Shown here: in pieces, positions 16,726 to 26,751 of the stretch
Position numbering within the stretch: position 1 is the first letter of the stretch
How the letters are laid out: every line of letters begins with the position of its first letter
DNA from: G020348385 sp964410125
GTDB lineage: Bacteria; Acidobacteriota; Aminicenantia; Aminicenantales; Aminicenantaceae
Direction of reading: 5' to 3'
Length of the DNA: 64,000 bases
NCBI GenBank assembly: GCA_964410125.1
Contig: CAYPGQ010000011.1
Location: 1-64,000 of the forward strand
The notes under the pieces: generated by a model
Told to the model about the DNA's origin: nothing
Database searches by the model: none
What the model saw: only the letters and a program-made list of their open reading frames with translations
Program-made: the position numbers and the translations under genes

Positions 16726-19292
16726 AAAGGAGAAAAGAGGCGCCGCCTGCTTTAGCGGCCTGGATATTATCAAAAATTACACGCGGTGAAGACCGCCTCT
16801 CGATCCGGAGCGACTTTTCCGAGATCTATGAAGAACTGGCTGCTGAGGAAGGAACCTTGAAAGCAAAAAGATGGTATTGGATTCAAGTGCTGAGGTCTAT
16901 TCCCATGTTTTTATTAAATCATTTTTTCTGGAGTGCGGAAATGATCAAAAATTATTTGAAGGTCGCTTTTAGAAACATTAAAAGAAATAAAATATTTTCC
17001 TTTATCAATATCTCGGGTCTTGCCATTGGAATGGCATGCTGTCTTTTGTTGATGCTGTTCATAAGTTACGAACTCAGCTTTGACAAGTACCATGAAAACG
17101 CTAAAAACATCTACAGAGCGGCCATTAAACACAGTCAATCCTTAATGGGGACTCAAATGTTGAACGTAACCCCGGGAATTTTGGCCCCTTTTCTGAGAGA
17201 AGAATGCCCGGAAGTGAAAACCGCAACAAAAATCAAAAGCTGGGGCGGCATGATACAGTATGGGGATAAACAATTTGATGATGACCGTTTTTTCTTTGCA
17301 GACTCCGAATTTTTTGAAGTCTTCACTTTCCCTTTAATCAAGGGAAATAAAAAAACGGCTTTGAAGGATCCCTACTCAGTCCTCCTCACACAAGATGCCG
17401 CCAAAAAGTACTTCGGAGATGAAAATCCCTTAGGAAAGGTCCTGTTTGTGGACAATAAACATGAATATACCATAAAAGGAGTGATCCAAAACGTTCCCCG
17501 GAATTCTCATTTCACCTTTGATATCCTTGCTTCAATGGTTACTCTGGAGAGCCTAAAAGGGCAAAAGCATCTCTCTGGATGGAACAATTATAAAACCTAT
17601 CTTATGCTGCAAAAAGGCGCGGATGCTGATGAACTGTTAAAAAAAATGCAGCAGATTATCGACAGAACAGAAATGAAGGATAAATTCATACTGCAGCCTC
17701 TTACGGACATCCATCTTTATGGAAATTATGTTTTTGAGCTGGAACCAAATGGAGATATCCGATACATTTATCTTTTATCCGCCACTACGTTTTTGCTCAT
17801 GCTTATTGCCTGCTTCAATTTCATCAACCTTTCAACGTCCAGATCGGTCTATCGGGCAAAGGAAGTAGGAATGCGCAAGGTCATTGGAGCGACCAGAGCT
17901 CAACTGATCAAACAGCTTTTGGGAGAATCTCTCGTCATCTCGATCATTGCATTCCTTATTTCACTGACACTGGTCAAGCTTCTCCTCCCCTGGTTCCGCG
18001 GGTATATGGACCGGGAATTGAAATTCATGTTTTTTACAGATATCCAGCTGCTTTTGGCACTGATCGCTCTCGTGCTCATAGTCGGCTTGATCGCAGGCAG
18101 CTATCCCGCTTTTTTCCTGTCCAGGTTTCGACCGATAACTGTATTTACAGGAATCCTCAGGCCCGGTTCAAAAAGGACAAATCTTTTCCGGAATTCCCTG
18201 GTTGTGGTGCAGCTTGTCATTACTATTACCCTTATCACATGCACATATGTTATTTTGGGTCAGCTCCGCTACATCCATAAGAAAGACCTTGGATTTAAAA
18301 AAACGCACATCATTACGGCTTATATAAGAGACCCAAATCTTCAGAATAGCGTCGAACCGTTCCTTACTGAGCTCAGAAGTCACCCTCAGATTGTTGACAT
18401 CACCTTATCGAACCAACTGCCTTACCTGATCATGAATGCGAATCCGGACACACGGTGGGAAGGCATGGAAGCAGGCACAGAACAACAAATGTTCGAAATA
18501 CATGTCGATAATAACTTCATCGATTTTTACGACCTGAACGTCATACAGGGAAGAAAATTTTCCAGGGAATTCAGAAAAGATGCAGAAGAAGCTTGTATAC
18601 TCAACCAGACAGCTGCACGCATGACTGGCTGGGATGATCCGCTCAACAAAAGATACAATGAGGGCAAGGTCATAGGAGTGATCAAAGATTTCCACTTTGC
18701 CCCATTGAATGTGAAAGTCGCCCCCCTCTGTCTCAGGTTGAACCGCGATCCCGGCGAATGGCTTTCCATTAAAATCACTTCCCACGACATCCCTAAATCA
18801 CTTGCTGTTATTAAACACATAGGGGAAAAATACTCTCTGGAGTATCCCTTTGTTTATTCCTTTCTGGATGAGCGGATAGATAGGTTGTACAGGGCCCAGC
18901 AGAAATTAGGACAAAGCCTCACCTATTTTTCAGCCATTTTGATATTTGTTGCCTGCCTTGGATTGATTGGATTAGCGTCCTATACTGCCGAACAAAAGAC
19001 CAGGGAAATCGGAATAAGAAAAGTTCTGGGAGCCTCTGCAGGAAGCATACTCAGCCTCTTATGGAAAAAATATATAAGATGGTTGATTCTTGCCAGCTTC
19101 ATCGCATGGCCTCTGGCCTATTACATGATGCAAAAATGGCTCCAGAATAACTTCGTCTACCGGACAAAAATCGGAATCATAACTTTTATCTTTTCCGCTG
19201 CTGCAGCCTTTGCAATCACTCTTATTTCCGTCGGATTTCAAACCATCAAATCCGCCACAGCTAATCCGGTCGACTCCCTCCGGTACGAGTGA
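16722..19292 (+). CDS. FtsX/MacB-family orphan permease with prefix domain (P6)
   Basis: 856 residues. Prefix PPALAAWILSKITRGED...; internal ATG at 16941 (residue 74) after GGAG at 16930-16933. TM1 GMACCLLLMLFISYELS; FtsX motifs KEVGMRKVIGATRAQLI and REIGIRKVLGASAGSI; DFHFAPLNVKVAPL in the second periplasmic domain. C-terminus NPVDSLRYE. Body type nearest P4. Translationally coupled to its PadR by a 4-nt overlap. Confidence 0.9.
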   Translation: MKRRKEAPPALAAWILSKITRGEDRLSIRSDFSEIYEELAAEEGTLKAKRWYWIQVLRSIPMFLLNHFFWSAEMIKNYLKVAFRNIKRNKIFSFINISGLAIGMACCLLLMLFISYELSFDKYHENAKNIYRAAIKHSQSLMGTQMLNVTPGILAPFLREECPEVKTATKIKSWGGMIQYGDKQFDDDRFFFADSEFFEVFTFPLIKGNKKTALKDPYSVLLTQDAAKKYFGDENPLGKVLFVDNKHEYTIKGVIQNVPRNSHFTFDILASMVTLESLKGQKHLSGWNNYKTYLMLQKGADADELLKKMQQIIDRTEMKDKFILQPLTDIHLYGNYVFELEPNGDIRYIYLLSATTFLLMLIACFNFINLSTSRSVYRAKEVGMRKVIGATRAQLIKQLLGESLVISIIAFLISLTLVKLLLPWFRGYMDRELKFMFFTDIQLLLALIALVLIVGLIAGSYPAFFLSRFRPITVFTGILRPGSKRTNLFRNSLVVVQLVITITLITCTYVILGQLRYIHKKDLGFKKTHIITAYIRDPNLQNSVEPFLTELRSHPQIVDITLSNQLPYLIMNANPDTRWEGMEAGTEQQMFEIHVDNNFIDFYDLNVIQGRKFSREFRKDAEEACILNQTAARMTGWDDPLNKRYNEGKVIGVIKDFHFAPLNVKVAPLCLRLNRDPGEWLSIKITSHDIPKSLAVIKHIGEKYSLEYPFVYSFLDERIDRLYRAQQKLGQSLTYFSAILIFVACLGLIGLASYTAEQKTREIGIRKVLGASAGSILSLLWKKYIRWLILASFIAWPLAYYMMQKWLQNNFVYRTKIGIITFIFSAAAAFAITLISVGFQTIKSATANPVDSLRYE

Positions 19293-19330
19293 ATAACTGA
19301 TTTTATTTGCAATCCGGAGAAAATTTTCCT

Positions 19331-19370
19331 TGACAAATCAATTTATTTTCTCTATTATCCAGAGATAATG
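19331..19370 (+). promoter_or_regulatory. canonical promoter with overlapping inverted repeat, P7 unit
   Basis: TTGACA at 19331-19336, 17-bp spacer, TATTAT at 19354-19359. ATTATC-CAGA-GATAAT (19355-19370) is a perfect 6-bp inverted repeat covering the -10 and the expected start of transcription, a classic repressor position. It also covers the upstream ATG at 19368, which therefore cannot be the true gene start. Confidence 0.7.
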
Positions 19371-19382
19371 AGAAAAACAAAC

Positions 19383-19712
19383 ATGAAATTCCTCACAAGG
19401 CCTGAAGAATTGATCCTCCTGGCTGTCTGGAGGCTTAAAGACAAGGCCTACTGCGTCCCCATTAAAAAACTGCTGGTCCAGTACACCGGCCGTGACTGGT
19501 CCTTCGGAGCTGTTTATGACCCTCTGGACCGATTGGAAAGGAAAGGACTGCTGGAGTCCTATCTCAGTGATCCGACAGCTAAAAGAGGGGGAAAAAGAAA
19601 AAGGGTTTACAAACTGACTCCCGGCGGGATTATGTCTTTAATAGAAATCAAGACCTTAACGGATGAGGTCTGGGACGGGATTCCTCTTAAGGCTCTGAAG
19701 GAAGAACTGTGA
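19383..19712 (+). CDS. PadR-family transcriptional regulator paired with P7
   Basis: 109 residues beginning MKFLTRPEELILLAV. The ATG at 19368 is rejected because it lies inside the promoter inverted repeat and because the paralogues begin at the residue equivalent to 19383. Recognition region WSFGAVYDPLDRLERKGLL; wing RGGKRKRVYKLT. It has a Cys in YCVPIKKL where the others have YGVTI. The stop overlaps the P7 GTG start as GTGA. Confidence 0.9.
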   Translation: MKFLTRPEELILLAVWRLKDKAYCVPIKKLLVQYTGRDWSFGAVYDPLDRLERKGLLESYLSDPTAKRGGKRKRVYKLTPGGIMSLIEIKTLTDEVWDGIPLKALKEEL

Positions 19713-22333
19713 CCTCAAAAAAAGCCAACCCTCCTTCGAAACTGGCGGAATGGATACTGCGCCGCATCTATCCGGATAAAGGAGAGTTCACTTCTGTGGG
19801 TGATTTTCAAGAGGAATATCATGAGGTTTATCAATCCGAAGGTTCTTTCAGAGCCCGTCTCTGGTACTGGAAACAAATCATCAAGTCTATCCCAAGCTTT
19901 ATACGGAATAAAATTCATTGGAGCCTGATCATGATCCATAATTATCTGAAAGTGGCATTTAGGAATATCAAAAGACACAAAGGATATTCTTTTATCAATA
20001 TTGCCGGGCTTGCGATCGGTATGGCCTGCACGATACTTATTTCTTTCTACATACTGGATGAAGTTAGCTATGATAAGTATCATGAAAAGACTGACAGTAT
20101 ATATAGACTGGTTCAGATTCTTGATCCAGGTCAAGAAGATGAATATGAGACTATCGTACAATCGGCACTTTATGCGCCCCTCCTATTAGAAGAGATACCG
20201 GAGGTCAAGAACGCTGCGAGAATCTATGCCCCTAAAATCTGGGGAAGGAGTGTGCTGATTGACTATAAGGACAAATCATTCTATACCCAAGAGTTAATTT
20301 TTGCCGATGCCTCTCTTTTTAAAATGTTTAGTTTTCCTTTTGCTCATGGGAATCCTGAAACGGTATTTCTTGATCCTCAATCAATTGTGATCACCGAAAA
20401 TGTTGCTGAGAAATATTTTGAGGGCGAAGACCCCATGGGCAAAGTAATCACTTATGATAATCAACACCAATTCAAGGTGACCGGTGTTTTAAAAAATATT
20501 CCCCGGAATTCGCATTTCAGGTTTGATTTTGTCGTTCCAATGGAAAGCTACCCAATGGTTATGCAAGAGCGGCTCGAGAAGTGGACCAACAGTGCGTTCC
20601 CCACCTATGTAGAACTCCCTAAAAATTATGACATCACTGCACTACAAGAAAAAATTCCAACTCTTATAAAGTCACACCGGGGTAAAAGCGTCGATACCGA
20701 ATTCTGGTTTCAACCACTTACCCGCATTCACCTCCATTCCCATCTCAGTGATGAACTGGGGACCAACAGCGATATCCGATATGTTTATATTTTTATTGTT
20801 ATCGCTCTTTTTGTATTAAGCATTGCCTGTATGAATTTTATAAACCTTTCCACAGCCAGGGCCACCCATCGGGCCAGGGAAGTGGGTATACGTAAAATGG
20901 TGGGAGCCAACCGGGCTAAACTGATCAAACAGTTCCTCTTTGAATCCATAATCATCTGCCTGATAGCACTCGCCGCCTCCCTCTTCCTTGTCTGGGTATT
21001 CCTGCCATCTTTTACCAAAATATTCAACGTACAGATAGATTTTAGTTTCATTAATCCCTATTCTTACATGGCCATTTTAACTATCATTACCCTATTTACC
21101 GGCTTTCTTTCCGGCATTTTTCCGGCATTTTTTCTCTCCTCCTTCAACCTGACTTCAGTCTTAAAAGGACATTTTCTCACAGGAAAGCGAGGGAAAAATA
21201 TGCTGCGAAAATGGCTCGTTGTGGCTCAATTTGCGATCTCTACCATATTGGTCATTTGCACCGGTATTATTTATGACCAATTGAACTATATCCAAAAAAG
21301 CGACCTTGGATTCAATAAGGAGTCGGTGGTGGTGATCCCCACCCGCAGGGACGAAGAAGTCATATCCAAAGCAGGAGTACTTAAAACCACATTTGAAAAG
21401 GATTCCGGTGTTCTTAACGTTACCGCATCTTCACAAACTCCCGGTATAAAAATGTTTGGCCGGTATGCTCAGACCGAAGGGGATGCCAAAGACAAATGGA
21501 AATCCGTAAAATCACTTTGGGTAGATCATGACTTTATCAAAACCTATGAGCTCTCTCTCCTGGCAGGCCGGTCCTTTTCAAAAGAATTTGGTACTGATGC
21601 GGAAAAATCCTTCATTCTAAATGAAACCGCGGTAAAAATGTTCGGTTTTTCTTCCCCGGAAAACTCCATCGGCAAACGAATTGATCTGAACTATGGCCGG
21701 AAAATCGGTACGATAATCGGCGTGACCAGGGATTTCAATTTTCTATCCCTTCACAGTAAGATCGAACCTATCATCATGCACATCAATCCCGACCGCTTTT
21801 ATTACATTTCCGCCAGGATAAACAACCAGAATGTTCAGGCAACCCTGGATTACCTGGAGAGAAAATGGAGAGAAATCTTACCTCAGCGGCCATTTGATTA
21901 TTTTTTCCTGGAACGGGATTATTCAGAACAATATCATTCGGACCAATCTTTCGGAACCCTGTTGAGCTATTTTAGTTTTATCGCTATCTTTATCTCCTGT
22001 CTCGGATTATTCGGTCTGATATCCTATTCTGTTGAAAGACGCACAAAGGAAATCGGAATCCGCAAGGTTCTCGGCGCTTCAATCTCAAAGGTTTTTTATC
22101 TCATTGCTAAAGAATTTATGTATGCCATAGGCATCGCGGCTGTTATTGCATGGCCAGCAGCCTATTTTGTTATGGCCAAGTGGCTGCAGAGCTTTGCGTA
22201 CCGGATTAGCATCGGGCTAAGGGCGTTTATTTTTTCAGCAGTTCTGGCTTTGATTGTTGCGCTGCTCACTGTCAGCTATCAGGCCATCAAAGCCGCCACA
22301 GCCAATCCCGCGGATTCGCTGCGGTATGAGTGA
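19709..22333 (+). CDS. FtsX/MacB-family orphan permease with prefix domain (P7)
   Basis: 874 residues from a GTG start. Prefix PPSKLAEWILRRIYPDKGE...; internal ATG at 19931 (residue 75) after GGAG at 19920-19923. TM1 GMACTILISFYILDEVSYD; FtsX motifs REVGIRKMVGANRAKLI and KEIGIRKVLGASISKV. In the second periplasmic domain the usual DFHF is DFNF. Ends NPADSLRYE, one residue from consensus. No ATPase nearby. Confidence 0.9.
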   Translation: MTSKKANPPSKLAEWILRRIYPDKGEFTSVGDFQEEYHEVYQSEGSFRARLWYWKQIIKSIPSFIRNKIHWSLIMIHNYLKVAFRNIKRHKGYSFINIAGLAIGMACTILISFYILDEVSYDKYHEKTDSIYRLVQILDPGQEDEYETIVQSALYAPLLLEEIPEVKNAARIYAPKIWGRSVLIDYKDKSFYTQELIFADASLFKMFSFPFAHGNPETVFLDPQSIVITENVAEKYFEGEDPMGKVITYDNQHQFKVTGVLKNIPRNSHFRFDFVVPMESYPMVMQERLEKWTNSAFPTYVELPKNYDITALQEKIPTLIKSHRGKSVDTEFWFQPLTRIHLHSHLSDELGTNSDIRYVYIFIVIALFVLSIACMNFINLSTARATHRAREVGIRKMVGANRAKLIKQFLFESIIICLIALAASLFLVWVFLPSFTKIFNVQIDFSFINPYSYMAILTIITLFTGFLSGIFPAFFLSSFNLTSVLKGHFLTGKRGKNMLRKWLVVAQFAISTILVICTGIIYDQLNYIQKSDLGFNKESVVVIPTRRDEEVISKAGVLKTTFEKDSGVLNVTASSQTPGIKMFGRYAQTEGDAKDKWKSVKSLWVDHDFIKTYELSLLAGRSFSKEFGTDAEKSFILNETAVKMFGFSSPENSIGKRIDLNYGRKIGTIIGVTRDFNFLSLHSKIEPIIMHINPDRFYYISARINNQNVQATLDYLERKWREILPQRPFDYFFLERDYSEQYHSDQSFGTLLSYFSFIAIFISCLGLFGLISYSVERRTKEIGIRKVLGASISKVFYLIAKEFMYAIGIAAVIAWPAAYFVMAKWLQSFAYRISIGLRAFIFSAVLALIVALLTVSYQAIKAATANPADSLRYE

Positions 22334-22407
22334 GAGATTATTGTACACAGAAAAACCACTTCAAATCCTCGAGCAGGTGTTTACTGAAACGAAACAGAAA
22401 TAAACCC

Positions 22408-23568
22408 TCAGGATAAGGGATGAAGATCTGTGAGCAGATTCAATATGGATACGGCTCGGATTTTTTTATGCATGCGAAAGCTTTCCTCTCCGGCATGAAT
22501 AATATCCAAACGCTGAAGATTTAAATCATTAAGAGACACCCTCATTGAAGGAGTGATCTTCGGCGAACTTGTTCGTTTGATTTCGAAGCCCAATCGCTTT
22601 CGTCCTCTTACAATGAGCAGGTCCAGTTCAGCTCCGCTATGGGTGGCCCAAAAAAAACATTCGTCTGTTGAAGCTCCCAGTCGTCTTATGACTTGCTCCA
22701 AAACAAAACCTTCCCATGATGCACCTACTTTTGGATGGCCTTCCAAATCCTTTGATGATCTTAAATTAAGAAGAGAATGAAGGATACCGCTGTCCTTTAA
22801 ATAGACTTTAGGTGCCTTGACCTGTCGTTTTTTTATGTTTTCATGCCACGGCGGAAACTGGCGGACCACGAGTGTCGAAGACAAAAGGTCGAGATAATTC
22901 CGGACCGTCGTGTCAGCAACACCAAAAGATCGAGCAAACTCTGAAGCATTCCATGTTTGACCATGATAATGAGCCAGCATTGTCCAGAAGCGACGCAGTG
23001 TAGCAGATCGAATTGTAATTCCCAATTGAGGTAAATCCCTTTCCAAAAAGGTGCGGATGAATCCTCGCCTCCACTCAAAACTATCATCATGAGTGCTGGC
23101 CAAGTAGGACCTTGGAAATCCTCCTCTCAACCAGAGTCTTTTGTGATTGGAAATATTGGCTTCATCCAATGAGAATCCGTTCAATTCATGATAATATATA
23201 CGCCCAGCGAGAGACTCTGCGCTTTGACGAAGCAGTTCTGGTGATGCACTCCCAAGGATTAGGAACCTTGCAGGTCGTCGAGGACGGTCGGCTAAAACCC
23301 GGAGAACAGGAAAAAGATCTGGATAATGTTGAATTTCATCTATAACAACCAGCTCTCTCAGTTCTTTCAGCACAAGCATAGGATCGTAAAGCCTGGAAAA
23401 ATCCTCCGGGTTTTCCAGATCAAAGTATGAATAAGGTCCTCTTTCTTTATCGCTAATCATGCGTGCTAAGGTGGTCTTCCCCACCTGGCGGGCTCCCACT
23501 ATGCCCACAATGGGATATTTTCGGAGCAATTCTTGAATGGTTTGGAGCTCTTTTTCGCGCTTTATCAT
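22408..23568 (-). CDS. AAA ATPase with C-terminal DUF4143 domain
   Basis: 386 residues. N-terminal P-loop GARQVGKTTLAR and Walker B LVVIDEIQH, then sensor-like LILGSASPELL; the C-terminal half has the DUF4143 layout, with SGAELDLLIV and GFEIKRT resembling a degraded restriction-endonuclease-like fold (D...ExK). The start at 23568 (MIKREKELQTIQELL) is chosen because family members begin this way; the reading frame extends upstream to 23667. It is antisense to the array and interrupts it between P7 and the P8 unit. Such ATPases are widespread accessory genes of unclear role, so it is probably an independent insertion. Confidence 0.85.
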   Translation of the reverse strand: MIKREKELQTIQELLRKYPIVGIVGARQVGKTTLARMISDKERGPYSYFDLENPEDFSRLYDPMLVLKELRELVVIDEIQHYPDLFPVLRVLADRPRRPARFLILGSASPELLRQSAESLAGRIYYHELNGFSLDEANISNHKRLWLRGGFPRSYLASTHDDSFEWRRGFIRTFLERDLPQLGITIRSATLRRFWTMLAHYHGQTWNASEFARSFGVADTTVRNYLDLLSSTLVVRQFPPWHENIKKRQVKAPKVYLKDSGILHSLLNLRSSKDLEGHPKVGASWEGFVLEQVIRRLGASTDECFFWATHSGAELDLLIVRGRKRLGFEIKRTSSPKITPSMRVSLNDLNLQRLDIIHAGEESFRMHKKIRAVSILNLLTDLHPLS

Positions 23569-23681
23569 AAAAAAATAATACCTTGAATTTTCGGTGATGT
23601 CAACAGAGATTTCATGGTGTGTGAAAGAGCTTTTGGAAGCAAAATTATCCATATCTTGACCATCCAAAGAAATTTTCTGTC

Positions 23682-23717
23682 AACCTTTCTCCAGCTCTGA
23701 GCGTCTAATATATTAGA
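23682..23717 (+). promoter_or_regulatory. promoter element with perfect palindrome, P8 unit
   Basis: AACCTTTCT at 23682 and GTCTA at 23703 (21 nt); TCTAATATATTAGA at 23704-23717 is the same 14-bp palindrome as at 16353-16366. It is the start of the duplicated promoter-PadR-prefix block. Confidence 0.6.
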
Positions 23718-23740
23718 ATCCAATAAAACTGAGAGGAAGA

Positions 23741-24076
23741 ATGAATATCATAACCCGGCTGGAAGAAGCCATCCTCATCGCCGTATGGAGACTCGAGGAT
23801 AACGCCTACGGCGTAACCATCAACAAACACGTCTCCCAATCGTTAAAAAAGAACTACTCCATGGGCGCTCTGTATTTCTCTCTGGATCAACTCCTGAGAA
23901 AGGGCTATGTCAGCAAAACCATAAAACAGTTCTACCATGAAAAAGGCGGACGCAGCCGAACATATTACAGCCTGACAAAGGATGGGAAAAAGGCCCTCCG
24001 GGAGGTCAAAGCCTACCAGAGAGCACTCTGGGATGGCATTCCGGAGATAGCCTTCGACGTGAAAAAATCCAAATGA
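23741..24076 (+). CDS. PadR-family transcriptional regulator paired with P8
   Basis: 111 residues, almost the same protein as the PadR at 16390-16725; the differences cluster in the C-terminal helix (ALREVKAYQRALWDGIPE). The DNA-binding half is identical, so both should bind the same palindrome. The stop overlaps the P8 start as ATGA. Confidence 0.92.
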   Translation: MNIITRLEEAILIAVWRLEDNAYGVTINKHVSQSLKKNYSMGALYFSLDQLLRKGYVSKTIKQFYHEKGGRSRTYYSLTKDGKKALREVKAYQRALWDGIPEIAFDVKKSK

Positions 24077-26661
24077 AAAGAAAAAAAGATACGCCGCCTG
24101 CTTTAGCGGCCTGGATATTATCAAAAATTACACGCGGTGAAGAGCGCCTCTCGATCCGGAGCGACTTTTCCGAGATCTATGAAGAACTGGCTGCTGAGGA
24201 AGGAACCTTGAAAGCCAGAAGATGGTACTGGACTCAAGTTCTGAGGTCCATTCCTATGTTTGTATTAAATCATTTGTATTGGAGTGCGGAGATGTTTAAA
24301 AATTATTTTAAAATTGCTTTACGGAATATTAAAAGGCATAAAGGATTCACATCTATAAATATTGTTGGCCTTTCTATTTCGATCGCTTGTATCATCTTAA
24401 TATTGCTCTATGTGTACCATGAAATATCGTTTGATGCCTATCATGAGGACGTTGACCGTATTTACAGAGCCGCCTTGAATCTAGGAGAAAATGAAACGGC
24501 AAGGGTTTCAGGGCCTCTGGTATCCACGTTAAAGAGCGATTATCCAGAAGTTAAATACGCTGCTGGAATTTTTCGAATGGAGAGACCGGTTGTTCAACAT
24601 AAGGATAAAAAGTTTTATGAAACGCGGATTGTCCTGGCAAATTCGGATATATTTAATATTTTTAATATTCCTTTTTTAAAAGGAAATCCCGATACGGCTC
24701 TAGATGGTCCAGGAAAAATCGTCCTCACCCAACAAATGTCAGAAAAATATTTTGGGGCCTCGGATCCTTTAGGTGAGCCGATCCAAATCTCAGGAGATAA
24801 TTACGAAGTCACAGGGATTGTAGCCAATCCGCGTTCGAACACACACCTTAAGTGCGACTTTATTGGATCCTTGGAAAGTTTTAAAGAGCCGGATACAGTT
24901 ATGGAATGGACCTGGTGTGGACTTTATACCTATGTCAAGCTATCCCCCAACTCTGATCCTCTCGCCTTTGAAGAGAAGATTCGGAATATTGCCGACAGAT
25001 ACATAAAAGATTATTTAAATGAAAGAGGATGGACATACAATTATTTTTTGCAGCCCCTTCGGAAAATTCATCTCTTTTCACATTTAGGTGCAGAATATGA
25101 AAAACCCGGAAACCCGACTTATATTTACTTACTTTCAGTTTTGGGTGTTTTTATTTTGTTGATTGCATGTTTGAACTATGTGAATCTCTCAACTGCCCGA
25201 GCCGCAAAAAGAGCAAAAGAAGTCGCTGTCCGGAAAGTAATCGGGGCCCAACGCCTTCAACTCATTCGGCAATTTCTCGGTGAATCCATATTGTTCTCTC
25301 TATTATCGACTGTGATGGCTCTTGTCATAGTCCGTACGGCTCTGCCAATCTTGAATGGATTAACCCAGATTAACTTCACCATGAAAAGTCTCTTACAAAC
25401 TCATCTGCTCATAATCGTGTTAGGTCTCGCTTTTTTTGTCGGAATTCTCGCCGGTCTTTATCCGGCATTGTTTTTATCCTTATTCAAACCGGAGTCGATA
25501 TTTAAAAAACAGGCAGGTACCAGCCATCAAAATATACTGTTTCGGCGGATTCTTGTCACCAGTCAATTTTGTATTTCCATTTTCCTTATTATTGGGACTC
25601 TTGCAATTCATACACAATTGTTTTTCATGAAGAATCATCCCCTTGGATTTGATAAATCACAAAAGCTTATCGTTCCTGCTAAGTTGGGAAATAATTATGA
25701 GACAATCAAAAATGAATTTCTAGGTCACCCCTCTATCATTGGGGCCACAGCTTCATGGAGCTCTCCTGGCCAAAGCCCTTGGTTCGTAAGTACCCGGCTT
25801 CTCGATCAAGCAGATAATAAAGAGCAAGGAATGCATTATCAATTTGTTGATTATGATTATGTCTCTGAGTACAAAATGAAAATGGTGGCAGGAAGGGAAT
25901 TTGAAAAAACGATCAGCAGTGATGAAGGAGGTTCGGTCATTCTGAATGAAACAGCAGCTAGAGCCTTTGGATGGACACCTGTGGATGCAATAGGTAAACA
26001 TATCCAGGGACTGGGAAGAGAGGCTCGGCATATCCGGGAGGTTATTGGAGTTATTGAAGATTTTCATTTCCAGGGCCTGCAGAAATCCATTGAATCCATG
26101 GTGATGATGGTTTATCCCAGCGTTTTTAGAACACTCACTTTCAACCTTAAAACAGATGAATTGAGAGAGACTTTATCCTTCATAGAACGGAAATGGAATG
26201 AATTGCATTTAGGAGAAGTGTTTAGTTATTATTTTCTCGATGATGACTTTAATCGATATTACCTCTCAGAAGATAGGGTGGGGAGACTATTTTCTGTTTT
26301 TGCCAGCCTTGCTATTTTCCTGTCCTGCTTAGGTCTGTTTGGATTGGCATCGTTTACTGCTGAGCAGCGTACAAAAGAGATTGGAATACGCAGAATCCTT
26401 GGCGCTTCTTTGTCTGGCGTTGTGGTTCTCTTGACCAAGGAATTTGTTAGACTAGTAGCAGTGGCTAACATTATTGCCTGGCCCATCGCCTATTATTTTA
26501 TAAACAAATGGCTGCAGAACTTTGCCTACCGAATAAATATGGGGATATGGATTTTTATTTTGTCAGCTGCTCTAGCTATAACTATTGCGCTATGCACCGT
26601 CAGCTACCAATCCATCAAAGCCGCACGTGAAAATCCCATTGATTCCCTGCGGTATGAGTGA
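24073..26661 (+). CDS. FtsX/MacB-family orphan permease with prefix domain (P8)
   Basis: 862 residues. The prefix is nearly identical to that of P6; internal ATG at 24292 (residue 74) after GGAG at 24281-24284. The body then differs: TM1 SIACIILILLYVYHEIS, FtsX motifs KEVAVRKVIGAQRLQLI (Ala-Val where others have Gly-Ile) and KEIGIRRILGASLSGV. DFHFQGLQKSIESM in the second periplasmic domain. C-terminus NPIDSLRYE. A clear case of a shared control block joined to another body. Confidence 0.9.
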   Translation: MKRKKDTPPALAAWILSKITRGEERLSIRSDFSEIYEELAAEEGTLKARRWYWTQVLRSIPMFVLNHLYWSAEMFKNYFKIALRNIKRHKGFTSINIVGLSISIACIILILLYVYHEISFDAYHEDVDRIYRAALNLGENETARVSGPLVSTLKSDYPEVKYAAGIFRMERPVVQHKDKKFYETRIVLANSDIFNIFNIPFLKGNPDTALDGPGKIVLTQQMSEKYFGASDPLGEPIQISGDNYEVTGIVANPRSNTHLKCDFIGSLESFKEPDTVMEWTWCGLYTYVKLSPNSDPLAFEEKIRNIADRYIKDYLNERGWTYNYFLQPLRKIHLFSHLGAEYEKPGNPTYIYLLSVLGVFILLIACLNYVNLSTARAAKRAKEVAVRKVIGAQRLQLIRQFLGESILFSLLSTVMALVIVRTALPILNGLTQINFTMKSLLQTHLLIIVLGLAFFVGILAGLYPALFLSLFKPESIFKKQAGTSHQNILFRRILVTSQFCISIFLIIGTLAIHTQLFFMKNHPLGFDKSQKLIVPAKLGNNYETIKNEFLGHPSIIGATASWSSPGQSPWFVSTRLLDQADNKEQGMHYQFVDYDYVSEYKMKMVAGREFEKTISSDEGGSVILNETAARAFGWTPVDAIGKHIQGLGREARHIREVIGVIEDFHFQGLQKSIESMVMMVYPSVFRTLTFNLKTDELRETLSFIERKWNELHLGEVFSYYFLDDDFNRYYLSEDRVGRLFSVFASLAIFLSCLGLFGLASFTAEQRTKEIGIRRILGASLSGVVVLLTKEFVRLVAVANIIAWPIAYYFINKWLQNFAYRINMGIWIFILSAALAITIALCTVSYQSIKAARENPIDSLRYE

Positions 26662-26688
26662 AAAACCGTTCATTAACTAAATCCAACT

Positions 26689-26707
26689 ATTATTATCTAA
26701 TAATAAT
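26689..26707. promoter_or_regulatory. AT-rich inverted repeat before the toxin-antitoxin pair
   Basis: ATTATTAT-CTA-ATAATAAT, perfect 8-bp arms, ends 44 bp before the antitoxin ATG. The position suits an autoregulatory operator of a type II toxin-antitoxin operon. It could also act as a weak terminator for P8 (TTTT follows on the plus strand). Confidence 0.4.
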
Positions 26708-26751
26708 TTTAGCTTGCTTTTGTTTATTTTTTATGTTAGTTTTTTATTGAT

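Larger units (their letters stand above)
16326..16940 (+). repeat. duplicated promoter-PadR-prefix block, copy 1 (second copy 23678-24291)
   Basis: About 615 bp of very high identity between two units more than 7 kb apart: promoter, palindrome, whole PadR gene (four residue differences) and permease prefix up to the internal ATG. P6 and P8 then diverge sharply within about 20 residues. The block boundary at the prefix/core junction suggests block exchange rather than simple unit duplication. Extents are by eye. Confidence 0.8.

Noticed and set aside
19368..19382. upstream ATG for the PadR paired with P7
   Set aside because: Sits within the inverted repeat over the -10 region, at or near the transcription start.
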